Positions 40,692-56,979 of a stretch of DNA of 64,000 nucleotides are shown piece by piece. The stretch is taken from contig CM027378.1 in assembly GCA_015680905.1 (NCBI GenBank), positions 89,681,501 to 89,745,500 of the forward strand. The letters run 5' to 3'. The notes beneath the pieces were generated by a model, which ran no database searches, was not told the DNA's origin, and saw only the letters and a program-made list of their open reading frames with translations. A program made the translations under genes and the position numbers. This DNA is from Coptis chinensis (taxonomy: Eukaryota; Streptophyta; Magnoliopsida; Ranunculales; Ranunculaceae). The first letter of the stretch is position 1, and each line of letters opens with the position of its first letter.

Positions 40692-41720
40692 AGCAACACC
40701 TGACACACGGTGAAAGACTTCCACGTTGAACTCACCCTAACACATTGTACGAAAAGCCACCGATACCTGTTAGTTTTGTAGGTATCGTCTAACATGAAAA
40801 TTGTTGGAAAAGTCCGAGCCAACTTAACACCTTATGGATGGGCCTATAACAACCCCGTTATCTTCTCGGTATTTTCATCCTCTCTCAACTCCTCAAAATA
40901 ATGTTCTTTTGCTAACAACTCACGCAATCTCTGTAATTGTGTGAGACTATTTATATCCAATCTCCTCACCTTCTGCCTTACAGTGTAGACTTAGGATATA
41001 CTATATATGTTTTCATGATACCTATTCTTGATGGAATCCAGAATTTGTTTAGGCTTTATTCCACACTTACTCATCTCTGACAAGTACTCGAACTCTAGAA
41101 TGGTCAGACGAGTAGCAAATGCATGTCCTTCAAGGGTCTTCGCCAATATATGGTTGTGAATATCATTTCTAACTTCTATTTTCCAACTATCGACAATGCC
41201 GCGTTCGAAAACATCTTTTAATTTAAATGGACATCTCAATTTCTTGGTTCCCGCCCTTCTCTTATTAGCCCTCCCTTCGTCTTCCTTCTTGTGTGACCGA
41301 TACACACCCGAGCACTCGCAAGCCAAATTCAATCTTGCTACTCGGTTTCCCTTAGCATACTCCGACTTTTCAATAACCACAACCACATTAACTTGTTTTT
41401 CTCTAGCGGTTGCCCAACCAATTGCCTCGCTACGTGTATGAAAGACCTAAACACATAAAAAATAACAACTATTATTAATACATTAATAAAATTACATTTA
41501 GAAAATAAAAAAAATGAAATCAATGCCTACTCCATCATACCTCTTCTTTATTATATCACTTAAAATCGATTGACAATCCACGTTATTCGAGTTTGCAGAG
41601 GATTGGTTCTCGGATAGCGACAAAGGATTCTACATATAGAATAAAACAAGAGTCTAAAACAATTTGTGTAATGAGGGATTTCAAAATCACAAAATAAAAA
41701 TGAACTTCTCACTAAATTTA

Positions 41721-41938
41721 GTCAAAACTACCCAGTCATGTAGTTCCATAAAGGGTCCAAACGACCCAACTATGTAGTTCCATAGTGGGTCCAAACGACC
41801 CATCCATGTAGTTCCAACCCAGCCATATATGTAGTTCCATAGAGGGTCCAAACGATCCAGCCATGTAGTTCCATAGTGTCCCCAAACGACCCAGCCATGT
41901 AGTTTTGTAGTGTCCCCAAACGACCCAGGTTGTTTGGG
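41721..41938. repeat. Tandem array with CAAACGACCCA core, copy 2
   Basis: Counterpart of 8083-8290, with few substitutions. Confidence 0.8.
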
Positions 41939-42450
41939 CTTGGGTTTTGAATTCATTCAATCAATCAAGTGATTTGCATTCATTATAATCAATGCTCTCT
42001 TGTAGATTCATTCATTCAATCAATCAAGTGTTTTGTATTCATTCTAATCAAGTGTTACCTCATTATTTAGGTTTACTTGTCTTAGCTTTGTCGTTGACGA
42101 TTTCTCGGCATCTCATTTGCTCGACTAGTCGCATCTTCTATTTCTTCAACTTCTTCACCTTCACCTTCACCTTCAACATTTTGTGCCACTTCTTTACTTT
42201 CAATATTTCTTCTATTTTCTCCTTCTCTAATTTGTTGTTGCACCTCAAGCATTACCTCAAATGCTTCTTCTTCATCTTCGTGTTACATTTAGGATTTTGA
42301 TTGGGTATTCTATGTAGAGAAACTTGAGTATTTTATGTAAAGAGTAAGGATTTTGATAAAAAAAAGAGTAAGAAGTAAATGAGAAACTTAAGTATTATAT
42401 GTAGAGATATTTGAAATTTTAATATATTTCGAATAATTGAGTGAAATATG

Positions 42451-42960
42451 TTTGTAAACTCTAAACCCTAAACCCCCAAACTAGTTTATTATTCACAATT
42501 GAAAAAAAAAATGGAAAATAACAAGTTTAGATATAAAACAAATTATTGTTTTAGATTTAGATAATTGAGTGAAATATGTTTGAAATTAAATGTTTTTTAT
42601 GTCGATACGAAATTTGTAAACCCTAAATCCTAAACCTTAAACCCCAAACCCCAAACTAGTTTATGAATCACAATTTGAAAAAGAAAATGAAAAATAACAA
42701 GTTTAGAGATAAAACAAATTATTATTTCGAATAATTAAGTGAAATATATTGGTACGAAATTTGTAAACCATAAATCCTGAACCCTAAACCTTAAACCCCA
42801 AACCCCAAACTGGTGTATGATTCACAATTTGAAAATAAAAATAAAAAATAACAAGTTTAGATATAAAACAAATTATTGTTTTGAATAATTAAGTGAAATA
42901 TGTTGGTATGAAATTTGTAAACCCTAAACCCTAAACCCCAAACCCCAAACTAGTTTATGA
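42451..42960. repeat. Telomere-like (CCCTAAA) tandem repeat, copy 2
   Basis: Counterpart of 12586-13090, with four units and the same AAACCCTAA motifs. Confidence 0.85.
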
Positions 42961-43370
42961 TTCACAATTGAAAAAAAATAAATAAATAACAAGTTTAGAT
43001 ATAAAAGAAATTATTATTTTAGATTTTGGCATGTTTGATTACATGTTTTAACTTTGTTATATAGATACTATGTCATAACAGATAAAGAGTGTTGAGTGCA
43101 TGTAATTGTGTTGGTGCAACTAATTGTGTTGTTCCTAACCCAATTTTTTAAATCGTATCTCAATTTTGCTAATTCAATTGGGATGTGTTGATCATTGATT
43201 ATTACTAATTCAATTTTGCAGATCATTGTTTAAATAAATTATTATACAATTATGATCGATTAATGATTTTGTATTATAAGAAAAGTGTTCGGTGTTTATG
43301 TATAAGAAAAATGTAATTAGTGTTTATGTAATCAATTTTTATTAGTTAATCGGACTAATTAATTATTTTA

Positions 43371-43570
43371 GTCCAAACGACTCACACAAGTTACCCCATA
43401 GTAGCCCCAAACGACCGAGTCATACCGCTTGCATGTGATACTAAACGATATAATGGTATCGTTATAGTGTATACGCAAACAACATTGAGGTATCGTTTGA
43501 TTGTATACCCAAACGACATGACACTATCGTTTGAGTGTATACTCAAAAGACATGATGAGGTCGTTATGGT
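43371..43570. repeat. CAAACGAC inverted repeats, right sub-terminal group, copy 2
   Basis: Nearly identical to 13501-13700. Confidence 0.8.
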
Positions 43571-43693
43571 GAGACCGGTTGAATTAGTTGTTAGGCCCGG
43601 ACTTTGATGGCAAATTTGTATAATATGGCAAATTTGTAATTTTTTTTTTTTTTTGGGTTGCCCAGTCCAATTTGAGTACCCAATTAAACTACC

Positions 43694-44228
43694 TTAAGAA
43701 TTTGAAGATCTTAAGACACTAATGCTGTCCATTTGGGTGTTATGGATCCGTTTTTTTTCGTTAGTGAGGCCTGTCATGGATTGACTCTTTTGTTAGTTGT
43801 TACCACTTACCACAACAGTAGCCCAATAAAGCTCATTTCTTACTGCAACCACATATATCGAAGGTCACCCAATCCAAGCCCAACGACACAAGACACGAAG
43901 TAAAGTCCCGAAATGTGGCTAAACGTAAACCATGTAACCACTGAAAGCAAGATGAGTGTTGGAATATTTGATATGCCGATAAATTAGCCATTGAGGATAG
44001 GACACGTACACGAACTGCAAACCACATCCACTCCCTCTAAATTCATTAATTTATTTTTTCCCTCCTCACTTTTGTTTACCATTTTTCATTCAAGGTACGT
44101 TAGTCATTCTTTTTCCTATTTTCTAATCAATATTATTCAGTTGTTAGTTATTTTGATTTCCTATTCGTTGTTTGAATTGATGAATTATTAAAACTAGTTG
44201 TTAATTTTCTTGTGTTTTTAGAGGATAG
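43694..44228 (+). promoter_or_regulatory. FtsH upstream region and 5' leader, copy 2
   Basis: It starts with the retained TTAAGAATT (43694-43702) and includes the same leader intron (GTACGT donor near 44096, TTTTTAG acceptor near 44221). Confidence 0.45.
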
Positions 44229-47618
<3,390 letters not shown>

Positions 47619-49226
47619 ATTATAGAGGTCAAATTGAGAATGTCTTTAGAGCCATTCATACACTATAAATTGTTTTAAATAGATCCATTGTTCATACGTG
47701 AGATGCGTGGATTTACTGTATAATATGTATTATCTTTTTGCCAGTTTAGGTCAGATGTAAGTGCATACCACTAATTTAAATGCAAATGCTGCTTCGTTTA
47801 TTGAATCGTCGCTATTGCTTCAACATTTTGATAATGCAGAAATACTGATAGAGGTAGTAGTTAGTTCTTATTTTTATTAGCTAGAGTTTCAAAGATCTAA
47901 TGAAAATTGATGTGGAAAAGGAATATGAAGTTTAGAACTTCGAGATTATGCTTTTTCGAAGTATTTAAAATTTTATTTTATTTTATTTTGAACGTTGTGT
48001 ATTTTAGATTGAGGGTTGAGGAAGATCCTAATCTGTAAAGATGAATCAAGATCTTGAAGGAGGAACACTAATCAGAGGAAGTTCTGAGGAATTGAAAGAA
48101 CCAAAATATAGACTCTGTAAACCCTATTACTGCTTCCTATAAATTTTTTTTTTTTTTATTGGCAATGCAAATTTTTTTTGGCTTGGCAGTGCAAATTTAC
48201 CAAGTAGTTGGTATTGTATTTCAGAATTCAGATTACATTCATAAATTTAATATTAAAATTCTATAAAGTACCAAGTGTATACGTAACATGTGTCTTTGTT
48301 TTTATAAAACTGAAAATATCTTGCAAGTTGCAACAGACATTTGGCTGATTTGTTGGCCCTATCACAATAGGAGTTGCTTACTTTTCCATAAACGGTGGTC
48401 GCACCTAAAAAGAACAAACACAATTGTTTCAGATGACAGGAACAAACACAATTGTTTCAGATGACAGTGACTAGTATTTGATTAGGAGGGAGGCACTGGT
48501 GCAGCCGTGCAGTGCTCTTAGATACAAAACTTACATTGCTTGGTAGCATCTCCGTTGTGCCAATATGTAGTTATATAGGATAAAAATGAGTTGCTTACTC
48601 GATCAAGCATTCACCTCATAGAATAAAAATGAATGGAGAAAGTGTTGACCCTAAAGACTAGGTATGGATGTAGTCCCATTTATGTCTCCCAAAACTCATA
48701 ATATATTAATAGAATTGTCTCTTCACATAAATTCAAATTTATAGAAAAATTGACAATTTAACATAATATAATTGAAAATGTCTCGTCTTTCATCCTGTGT
48801 ATTTTCAACATGTGACCCCAAAGACTAGGTGTAACTGTGGTTCCACTTATGTCTCCCAAAACTCTTATAATATATTAATAGAATTGACCATTCACATAAG
48901 TTTACATAAATTTGGGCCTAAAGAGAAATTAATAATTTAACAAAATAAACCTTAATTATACATATTATGCTAATTCTCAGACTTTTAATTTTAAGTTTCA
49001 ACTCTCTGCAGCAAGCATTTTTTATTCCAAATGTTATAACTAGAGCAAACAACTTTATAGGACAACTACAAAAGGCAGACCATTGCACATATATAACAAA
49101 TGAACATTCTACGAGTAGCAAGTGTGGTCTCAAAATTACCGCCCCTAGCAATGGAAGAAATAACCAACAAGATCAGCCCCAGGTTAACTTGAACCAACAA
49201 AATATACGCAGTCAAAACCACAAGCT
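47619..49226. other. Intergenic region between convergent genes, copy 2
   Basis: Same content as 17749-19334, including both direct repeats. Near 48187 it has about 27 bp more than copy 1. No gene seen. Confidence 0.6.
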
Positions 49227-52200
49227 TTAGTCAACAGGAGTTCTTTCCTCATAAGCAGTTCTTGCTTCAAGCACATCCACACAATAGCGTTTCGAGAGAA
49301 CATCCACTTGGTCTGCAAATGATTTGTTCCTATGCTCACCCAAATGGTTAACCATTCTACACCAACGTTTCCTACACATATCTCCAGGCCTGAGGGAAAC
49401 ATAACCAAAAGTCAAAATAAATAAAACAAAGTGCACAACATCCAAAAGTCAAAATAAAATAAAACAAAGTGCACAACATCTACTCATAAATAGGACTAAA
49501 TTTTTTAATAGACTTGTGAATAGTATTAAGAATTTGAAATGAAATAGCAAACCAACTATGGAACTTTCCTTGCTAATAAATTGGCAATTCATTCATGCTA
49601 TATATGGGTATTTGTCATATTACTGAATAGGCCTTCTACACTTCCGAATGGTTTAATGATTCGGAAAAAATTGTGGTTTTTTTAGGCCAAAAGTTCAAAC
49701 GAAGATCTCCTTATAGAGAAAGAAGGGATGGAAAAGACCCATGGAGAAAAGGAAAAACTGAAATCTCTTTGTTTGCATGAAATCACAAACGGTGATTGCA
49801 GATCTGAGACTACAACGTGAAAAGAAGATTAACAAACTGGAACCACAGTTGTAGATTTGTGATCTTGTTGATAGACGATAAACACAAAGACGCGTTTAGA
49901 ATGTGACTCGAGCTTTTTCTGAGACCCCCTTGCAATTTGGGCTAAAACAAAAGCTTTGGACGATGAGTAAAATGTATATAATGAATTAGGTCAATTTTAG
50001 AGGCAAATATTTAAAAGTGATCTGGCATTATCCAACATGGAGAAAACGTTTTGTGAGAGGTCAAGACTGAAAAAGAACACACAAGAGCTTCTAGCTCAAT
50101 TGGTTGTGTACCCCTCTCCTCATGGGAGAGGTTGCAAGTTCGAATCCCACCAAGTGTTGGTTGGGATTTATTTCTTATGTAATTATGTGATGGGGAGAGG
50201 TTGCAAGTTCGAATCCCACCAAGTGTTGGTTGGGATTTATTTCTTATGTAATTATGTGATGGGCCTTTGGATCAAGTGAGCCTTCGGGCTAGGTTCCCTT
50301 CGGGGTTGATAACCCTTCGGGCAATGTAAGCGTTCAATGTAACCGGTGTGGGTTTGCCTTAACCTTCTAAATATTTCAAAAAAAAAAACTGAAAAAGAGA
50401 AAAAGAAAAACACGCTTCTTTCATCTATCTATTAAAGATTATAACTGAGAATTTATAACAAACATAACGTAATAAGTATCAGCTTTATTAAAATTTACCT
50501 ATGGTCAAGAAGATCGTCTCCGATCCACCTCTTCTAGTGAACTAAAATCCTTTGTAAGAAGTCTGCAGTAGCAGTACATGGAATTATTTCACAATGAAGA
50601 GCAAAGAAAAAGTTATAGAAAAGGATGCAAATTGATACTAAAGTATGCAGTTTTAAAATAAAAATAATCTTCACGGGAATCACGGGATTTGTAAATTGTA
50701 ATGATTTGGTGGTGGAAACACCCACCAAGTCCTTGACTCATATCCCCTTTTCAAATTAACTGGAAAAATTTCCAAACTTGCAGGGATAACACAGCTTATT
50801 TATGTAAATTAGAAATTGCGAGTTGTCATTATTTAGAGAATTGAGAATCAGAGTTGTTTCATATCGGCATTTCCTATTTCGAATCAAACTATATCAAAAT
50901 TCACTAAAGAAACAGCTTTTATGCTTTCAACATGCATATTGGGTGCAGGTGCCGACTAGCAAAGTCGGTAAAACCTTTGGGTGATAATACTAGAGGTCTG
51001 GGGCTCGAACCCCGCCAACATCAAAGAGTTACTGATCTCATTTAAAACAGGCTACCAATCAAAAAATAAATAAATAAATAAATAAAAACATGCATATTGG
51101 GTCAAAAGTCATGATGGAAAAACTAGGCTGTCTAGTCTTTCTTCGAACCCAAATGATCTCCTTCGTCCAAGCCATGAGTACCGTATCTGATGTAGAACAT
51201 GAAGTCGTTGTTGTGAAGTTAAGGGTGTGCGCCCTTGTTTTCAATTGATATTAAGGGCGTGCGCCACTTGTTTCAATCCAAGCCCACAAGTTGCTTATGT
51301 GGCCCTTTTATGTTTTCTTTTAGTTGGTTGTGACACGTGTTGTGTTACTATTGGTTTATGATTTCTAGGTTTAGTATAAATATAAAGGCTTGTAATTAGG
51401 GTTCGTCAGTGTTGAAGTTTATGAGTTGTGAGATTCAATAAAAGAGTTGTCTTTTGTTTGATTAATTCAAGTGTAGATTGTTAAACTGAAGCTTCCGCCA
51501 GTAAAATCTACATCAGTATCCATGCATCATCATGTGCAAAAATGGCACCTCCCCCCCCTCACACACTACGTGTACACACAGCTTAAGAAAAATGAGGAGG
51601 CAGAAAAAGGAGGAAATCGAGTAGCAGTATACTCCTTTTGTCAAAAAAGGATTAAAAACAGGAGAAAAGGGAAGAGCCTTACTCATCCAGCAACCGTATG
51701 TCATCTGAACTAGCCCATTTATCTTCCCTTACCAACCGTGACTCCAGTTGTTCATACCTGAAAAGTATAAGAAAGCATCCAGATAACAATCATAAACTAC
51801 AATCAAAATTCTACAGGACCTTTACCAAACAAAATACCAATCTTTATGAAAATAAACGCTTGAATTTCAACCAAATTGTACCACAAGGATTCATTAGCAA
51901 GCGTGACTTGTTTTTAAGTTAGGAAATCAAAGGATCAAATATAGATGGAATCAAAGAGAATGTTTCTTGAAGGGGATGCTGTGTTTAGTATCTACCTTCT
52001 ATTGGATGTTGTATACAAAAAACTTTTTTTAGCCTTCATACTAGTATTGCCTCATATATATAAAACACATCTTAAAATTGCAGAATGCTTCAGCAATTAC
52101 TTAATGTCGTCGATTGCTTGCTCCCATATTCTTTGAATTTAACTGAATTGAGTTACTCTTGAAATGACCATCTAGGTCACTAAAAGACCACAATTTGCAC

Positions 52201-55200
52201 AAGAAGAAAAAGAGAGTTGAAAGGCTTCAATCTATGGCTTTGTGTTTGATAGGGAATTCATAGTGTTAAGGTGACTAGTTATGCACCCTGTGAACTGTGC
52301 TGATACACTTTCCTCTATTTTCTTTATTTTTCTCATTTTATCGGACAATTGTAGGCCCATTTACTTTCTATTTACATGGCTCCACTCTTAGTATATTTTT
52401 TTTCCCTATACAAAGAGTGTGTTGTGGGAAAGGAGGGGGTTTGTTCTGTGATAGCTATGGGTACATGCTATGCCATGGACAATTGAATTGCCCACCAAAT
52501 GCATCTTATTCAAGGATATTCTTACAAACCTACAAAAAGATAAAACGATACGAAAAGCAATACGGGAATTAAGAAGATGCATAAACTCCAAGATGAAGAA
52601 GAACTTATATACCATTTCCTGCAGCAAGCCATAAAATGATCGAGTGGACAATTTGGAACTAATTGCTCCCCAAGCAATATTATCTCGTAACTGTCCAGTG
52701 AGATTTAAGACAAAATTAGAATATTACAATGAATAGCACACAAGAGATAAGTAGTAATATATACAAATCAATGGTGGGCAGCACACCATACAAGACCCTC
52801 TCACCAAACCCGCTAAACACAGATCAGAACGTGCATCCTCTCAAGAACTACCACTCTGGTACCATGTTAACTACCACTTCACTCCAAGAACCCGAGGTGC
52901 CCAAGGCAAATATAGCAAGGAAGTGGTCTTCAGTATAAGACAGGGTAGGCAAACACCTAATAACAAGCTAACAACCCATACGGTGGGAATACTCCAACAA
53001 AAAATATAATACCTAAAATTATTACAGAAGAGGAGAGCCGCAATCCCAAATCAAAGTACGTACACAGAAGAATATACTCACCATGCCATGCTTGGATTTC
53101 TTTTCCTCAGAAATTTTCATCCGCAAATCCATATTTACCAAATCAAATAACTGTTGGTACTCATCCTGAGACCAGCGCCCTAGATCAGAGAGAGATGCAA
53201 GTGAAATACACCATTTAGACAAGAAAATACAACTTAATTTTTTTCTTTTAAAAATGAACTATCACTAATTGTAAGTTTGGATGCCATCCATGTCCAAGGA
53301 AATCCTAGCAAATGTGTTAATTTCGATGTAATAGACAAAACGAACCAAAGGGAGTTACGTAACCTAAACAAAAGAAAAAGAAAAAAGGATCCGAAATTGA
53401 AACCCTGGTTACTATACAATAGATAAATTTTTGAGTTGGGTAAGTATGTATGTCAAGTTTATCAAATATAGTCTCTTCATTACCCATCCAAGCAAATCAC
53501 AAACAAAGTCCACTTTCTCTTTGTGACTCCCTCTATCACACATTTTTTCAAAAAAAAGGAAAAAAAAATCTTCAATCTGAGTGGAGCAAAAGAACCCGTA
53601 TATATAATCAGAAATCACCCAATTGAGGTAAACTCAGAAATGTTCTGAGTAGTCCACTTCTAGAACTATTTGATGGCCTCCTCCCTTAAATATACATGGC
53701 AATCATATTTAAAACTCGAACACTAGTAGAATACCTTTTTTCACGTTGGGTAGGCACATCCTGCGCCATGCATCCTTCACATGAATCCTATACTTGCCAA
53801 GTTCATCAGCCAGTATTCTCCAATCTGGTCCATTCTTTGCATGGGACCTAAAGTTTACAGAACCCCAAATACTCAGAAATATGCACATAACTAATTGAAT
53901 TCCTGTATCTTACAAATAGATGTAGCTACTTACCTATGTTGGGTAGGGATGGGCAGATGGCAATGGGGGTTTTACATTTGTACATATCAGGTCGAGTCAA
54001 TTGAAAATTTGCCAAATGGTAAACCCAAACCCATCCCATTGTCATCCCTAAAATGGGGAGGCAATATACTTGCAAGGAGTTTGGTTTCAATTTTCAACGA
54101 ATACACAATCCAGAAACTACATTGGTCGACCAAAGTCAAGTAGGAACCAGTCATGTTTATGGCATATCAGCAATGAGAGGCAGGCTGTGTTTGGCTAAGC
54201 TGAAACTATAAAATGCAATATGGATAAACCACCTTACATTAATTTGTGCTACTTAAGAGGTCAGGCTTATGTAACTTTCCGTCCTTGTAAGCTATAGCAG
54301 AAACAGTCCCCGAAAGCCAAAAGCAGTTCCCAAAGTTATGTCTCTAAACTCAGTGATAAAACTAATATGCTATAGTGTCTACAAGGGAAGTAATAATTTC
54401 AGCTCCAGTCTGGCCTGACCTTGGGCTAACAGGCTCGACATCCTAAAATTTGAGTTATATACAGCGACAAGACAACTAAAGTATTGCAAAGGTAATAGAC
54501 ACAATTTCGGCCTGACTTTGTCTAGGCACACCTCATTATAAAACTGGATGAAGATACTGGGTCATGATACCAAGTGATATAGGGTCCAAACTCTAGAAAC
54601 CCTTTTCCTAGTAACTCTACTCTAGATACCCAATTAAGAATTAATTGAAAAAGCAACATCTAATAGTTAAAATTCAGTAGCAAAGAACAAACTTTTTGAT
54701 AGTTTCTAACTCTTCAGGAGTCCATTTACGTTTCCCATCGCTTTCGAACAGAAGATGTGCTCGGTTATATATGCTCTCTTTCGTTCTCCAAGGCATGGAA
54801 GTACCTGCAATAGAAGCAACATACAATTAGAACATATGCAATTTTGTAATATGAGTATCCACATCATGCTTTTGCAAAACAGGTTCTCATAAAAAAAAAT
54901 TAAAAAATTAAAAATAAATAGAAAAAAAGGACTCCGGAAAATCAATTGGCAATAATCCTTAAATATGAGCATTTGCCCATGAAAACCTCTCCAACCATTT
55001 CGTACACATTAAGATTCACTTCGGCTGCAAATTATTTTCAAATGCAGTGAAATGTTGAATAAAGATAATACCAGTGGAGAACTGCACAAGCATACTGAGC
55101 CAACTACACTGTTCGGGTGTCAGGCATTGCATACTCTCATATATGTAGTAGAATTGTTGGATATGATAGAAGGCAGTCTGAAAACATACTCATGGCATAC

Positions 55201-56979
55201 AATAAAACAGGGAAGACAGAATTCATTTGCAGATATGGATGCTTACTTATCTCCACCCAACAGTTTCTGGTTTCTGGATAATTCTTACAGCGCAGAACCA
55301 TTTCTATCCCATCATCACCCAAATCATGTTCCTAAAGACACAATACAGTGAACCAATTTCAGGGAATGCTAGAACTTAACTAGAAATTAATGGAGGGTAA
55401 CAAATGTAAGCATTTACAATAAAGAAATAAATGGAAAAAGTAGTGACACGTTACCTCACAAAATCTAATCAGTTTCAACATATGCAAATTAATGTATACA
55501 ATTGGTCCACAAAGCATGGCAGACTACAGCTTAATTAAGACAAGATAATTCGTTCCTGTATGGGGGTTCATCAATTCATCTTTAAAACAAATTATTCAAC
55601 ACATCCAAATGGCAAAGTTTTTTCTAGATTAAAAAAAAAATGAGAGCAAACCATTACCCCACCCCATGGGTGTGTGTAAGGAGGGGTCAGGGGGTGTCGA
55701 AGGGGATTAATTTGTGACCATTGCGAAAAACATAGTGCATATTTGTAAATCTAGATTGTCTTAAAACCATATTCTAAATTTTCACAGAACCATTTACCTT
55801 TATAAACTTAAAAACAGCATCTTTTATGATCACGTCTTCTTCTAGTGAGAACCGCTTACCGCGCACCAAACCCTTTTCCTTATTTTCCTTCTCAATATCG
55901 GTGACATCAAGTAAAGGGAAAACTTCTACTTTCTCTGAAAATTTCACCCTCTTAGATGATTTTCTAGTTTCTGTATTTTCAGCACCATCAGCACTTCCAG
56001 TCTTTTTCTTTCTTCTGGTTTCTCCTTTATTAATATTTTTTCCCGGAAGCGCTTCCTTCTCCCGACTCCTCTTCCTCTTCCTCTTAGCAACTGAACCAGA
56101 ATGACCTTCATTGGAATTGGGATCATTATCACAAAGTGGGGTTTTTTCTATATCCGATGAATTTTCAAGGATTTCTCTTGGAAAGTTCTTTTTCTTCTTC
56201 TTTTTCTTTTTCTTTTTCTCCGTGTCTAAAGTATTCCCCTCCTCAACCTCCACATCAACAGATCTATCGTCCTTTTCATTGCTTTCCTTGGCAGAGAGAT
56301 TGTTAGAATTGTTCATCATAAGAGGTTCAATATCGCCGCCCTTCTTCTTTTTCTTCTTCTTGTCCTTTCCCTTTCTCTCCTCAAGCGAAGTATATCCCTT
56401 ATCAGAAGAATTACCTTCCTCTCTATTGCTCTCAGTAACTAAATTGTTTTCCTTCTCTTCATCGTTTAGTATTTCTTCCGAAGACAAAGTCATACTCCCG
56501 TCTTTACTTTTGTCTCTTTTCTCCTTCTTCCTCTTCTTGTCCTTTTTAACTTCCAACTCAACATCATGATCTGATTCCCTCTCATCCTTGCTCAAACCCA
56601 AACTCTCCTTGTCCTTATGACTCTTTTTGCCGTGGACTCCATCATTACTTTTGCTCCGTTTCTTCTTCTTCTTCTTCTTTTCCTTCCCCTCAACGTCTAC
56701 AGAATTATTTTCCTCCTCTTTACTTTTGTTCCTCTTCTTCTCCTTTTGTACCTCTTTACCATCACAACCTTTCTTCTCTTCCCCGTTGACTACCTCCTTA
56801 GATTTATGTTTCCTCTTTTTCTCCTCTTTTCGTCCAACAGCATCGTTCTTGCTTACTAACATCTCTCCCTTATTTTTCTTATCTTCCTTCTTCGACTTCA
56901 CTTCAACTTGTCCAGCATTTTCATTCTTACTCTTTTTCTCCCTCGTCTTCCTTTTCTGCCAAGCCCGTCGTCACAAAAC
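49227..56979 (-). CDS. Myb/SANT RNA polymerase I termination factor-like gene, copy 2, with frameshifts
   Basis: Exons read leftward: 56979-55798, 55331-55247, 54804-54693, 53847-53735, 53179-53082, 52690-52613, 51757-51683, 50562-50499, 49389-49227. The Lys-rich exon is open for at least 375 residues here (55774-56901), unlike copy 1, and the third exon reads YNRAHLLFES before GKRKWTPEEL, which fits the family better than copy 1. Frame breaks remain at the beginning of the first exon, in the sixth (+1; copy 1 reads CCRKWY correctly) and in the eighth (+1; copy 1 reads VDWDSLLDHR). Taking each exon from the better copy, all phases join. Start codon not resolved. Confidence 0.78.
50077..50387 (+). 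mobile_element. tRNA-derived SINE (SINE-A), copy 2, with internal 69-bp duplication
   Basis: Same insertion as 20185-20433, flanked by ACTGAAAAAGA at 50066-50076 and 50388-50398 (the first A is shared with the tail). A 69-bp segment containing box B GTTCGAATCC is present twice in tandem (about 50124-50261). The A tail is shorter than in copy 1. Confidence 0.88.
50945..51087 (+). mobile_element. tRNA-derived SINE (SINE-B), copy 2
   Basis: Here the box B region is a clean GGGGCTCGAACCCC. The 15-bp target duplication ACATGCATATTGGGT at 50930-50944 and 51088-51102 is perfect. Confidence 0.88.
51188..51515. mobile_element. 328-bp solo LTR, copy 2
   Basis: TGATGTAGA...TCTACATCA with GTATC at 51183-51187 and 51516-51520. 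Same length as copy 1. Confidence 0.88.

Larger units (their letters stand above)
35840..42287 (-). pseudogene. MULE transposase-OTU gene, copy 2 (split by Harbinger)
   Basis: Same domain order as copy 1: acidic exon (42287-42131, here ATG is followed at once by TAA), DNA-binding segment (41441-40991), transposase core interrupted at 37659-40688 between the first and second catalytic Asp, linker, OTU domain (36298-35840). The OTU stretch stays open with GNCGYRAL and GGNHFANVEL, though the bases just before GNCGYRAL differ from copy 1. Many indels in 36840-37340 break the core. Non-functional. Confidence 0.85.
35822..43693. mobile_element. MULE remnant, copy 2 (left end cut off)
   Basis: Corresponds to 5228-13829 of the full element. 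It keeps the right inverted end and the right TTAAGAATT (43694-43702), but the PMD gene side is replaced by the gypsy LTR. Confidence 0.85.
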
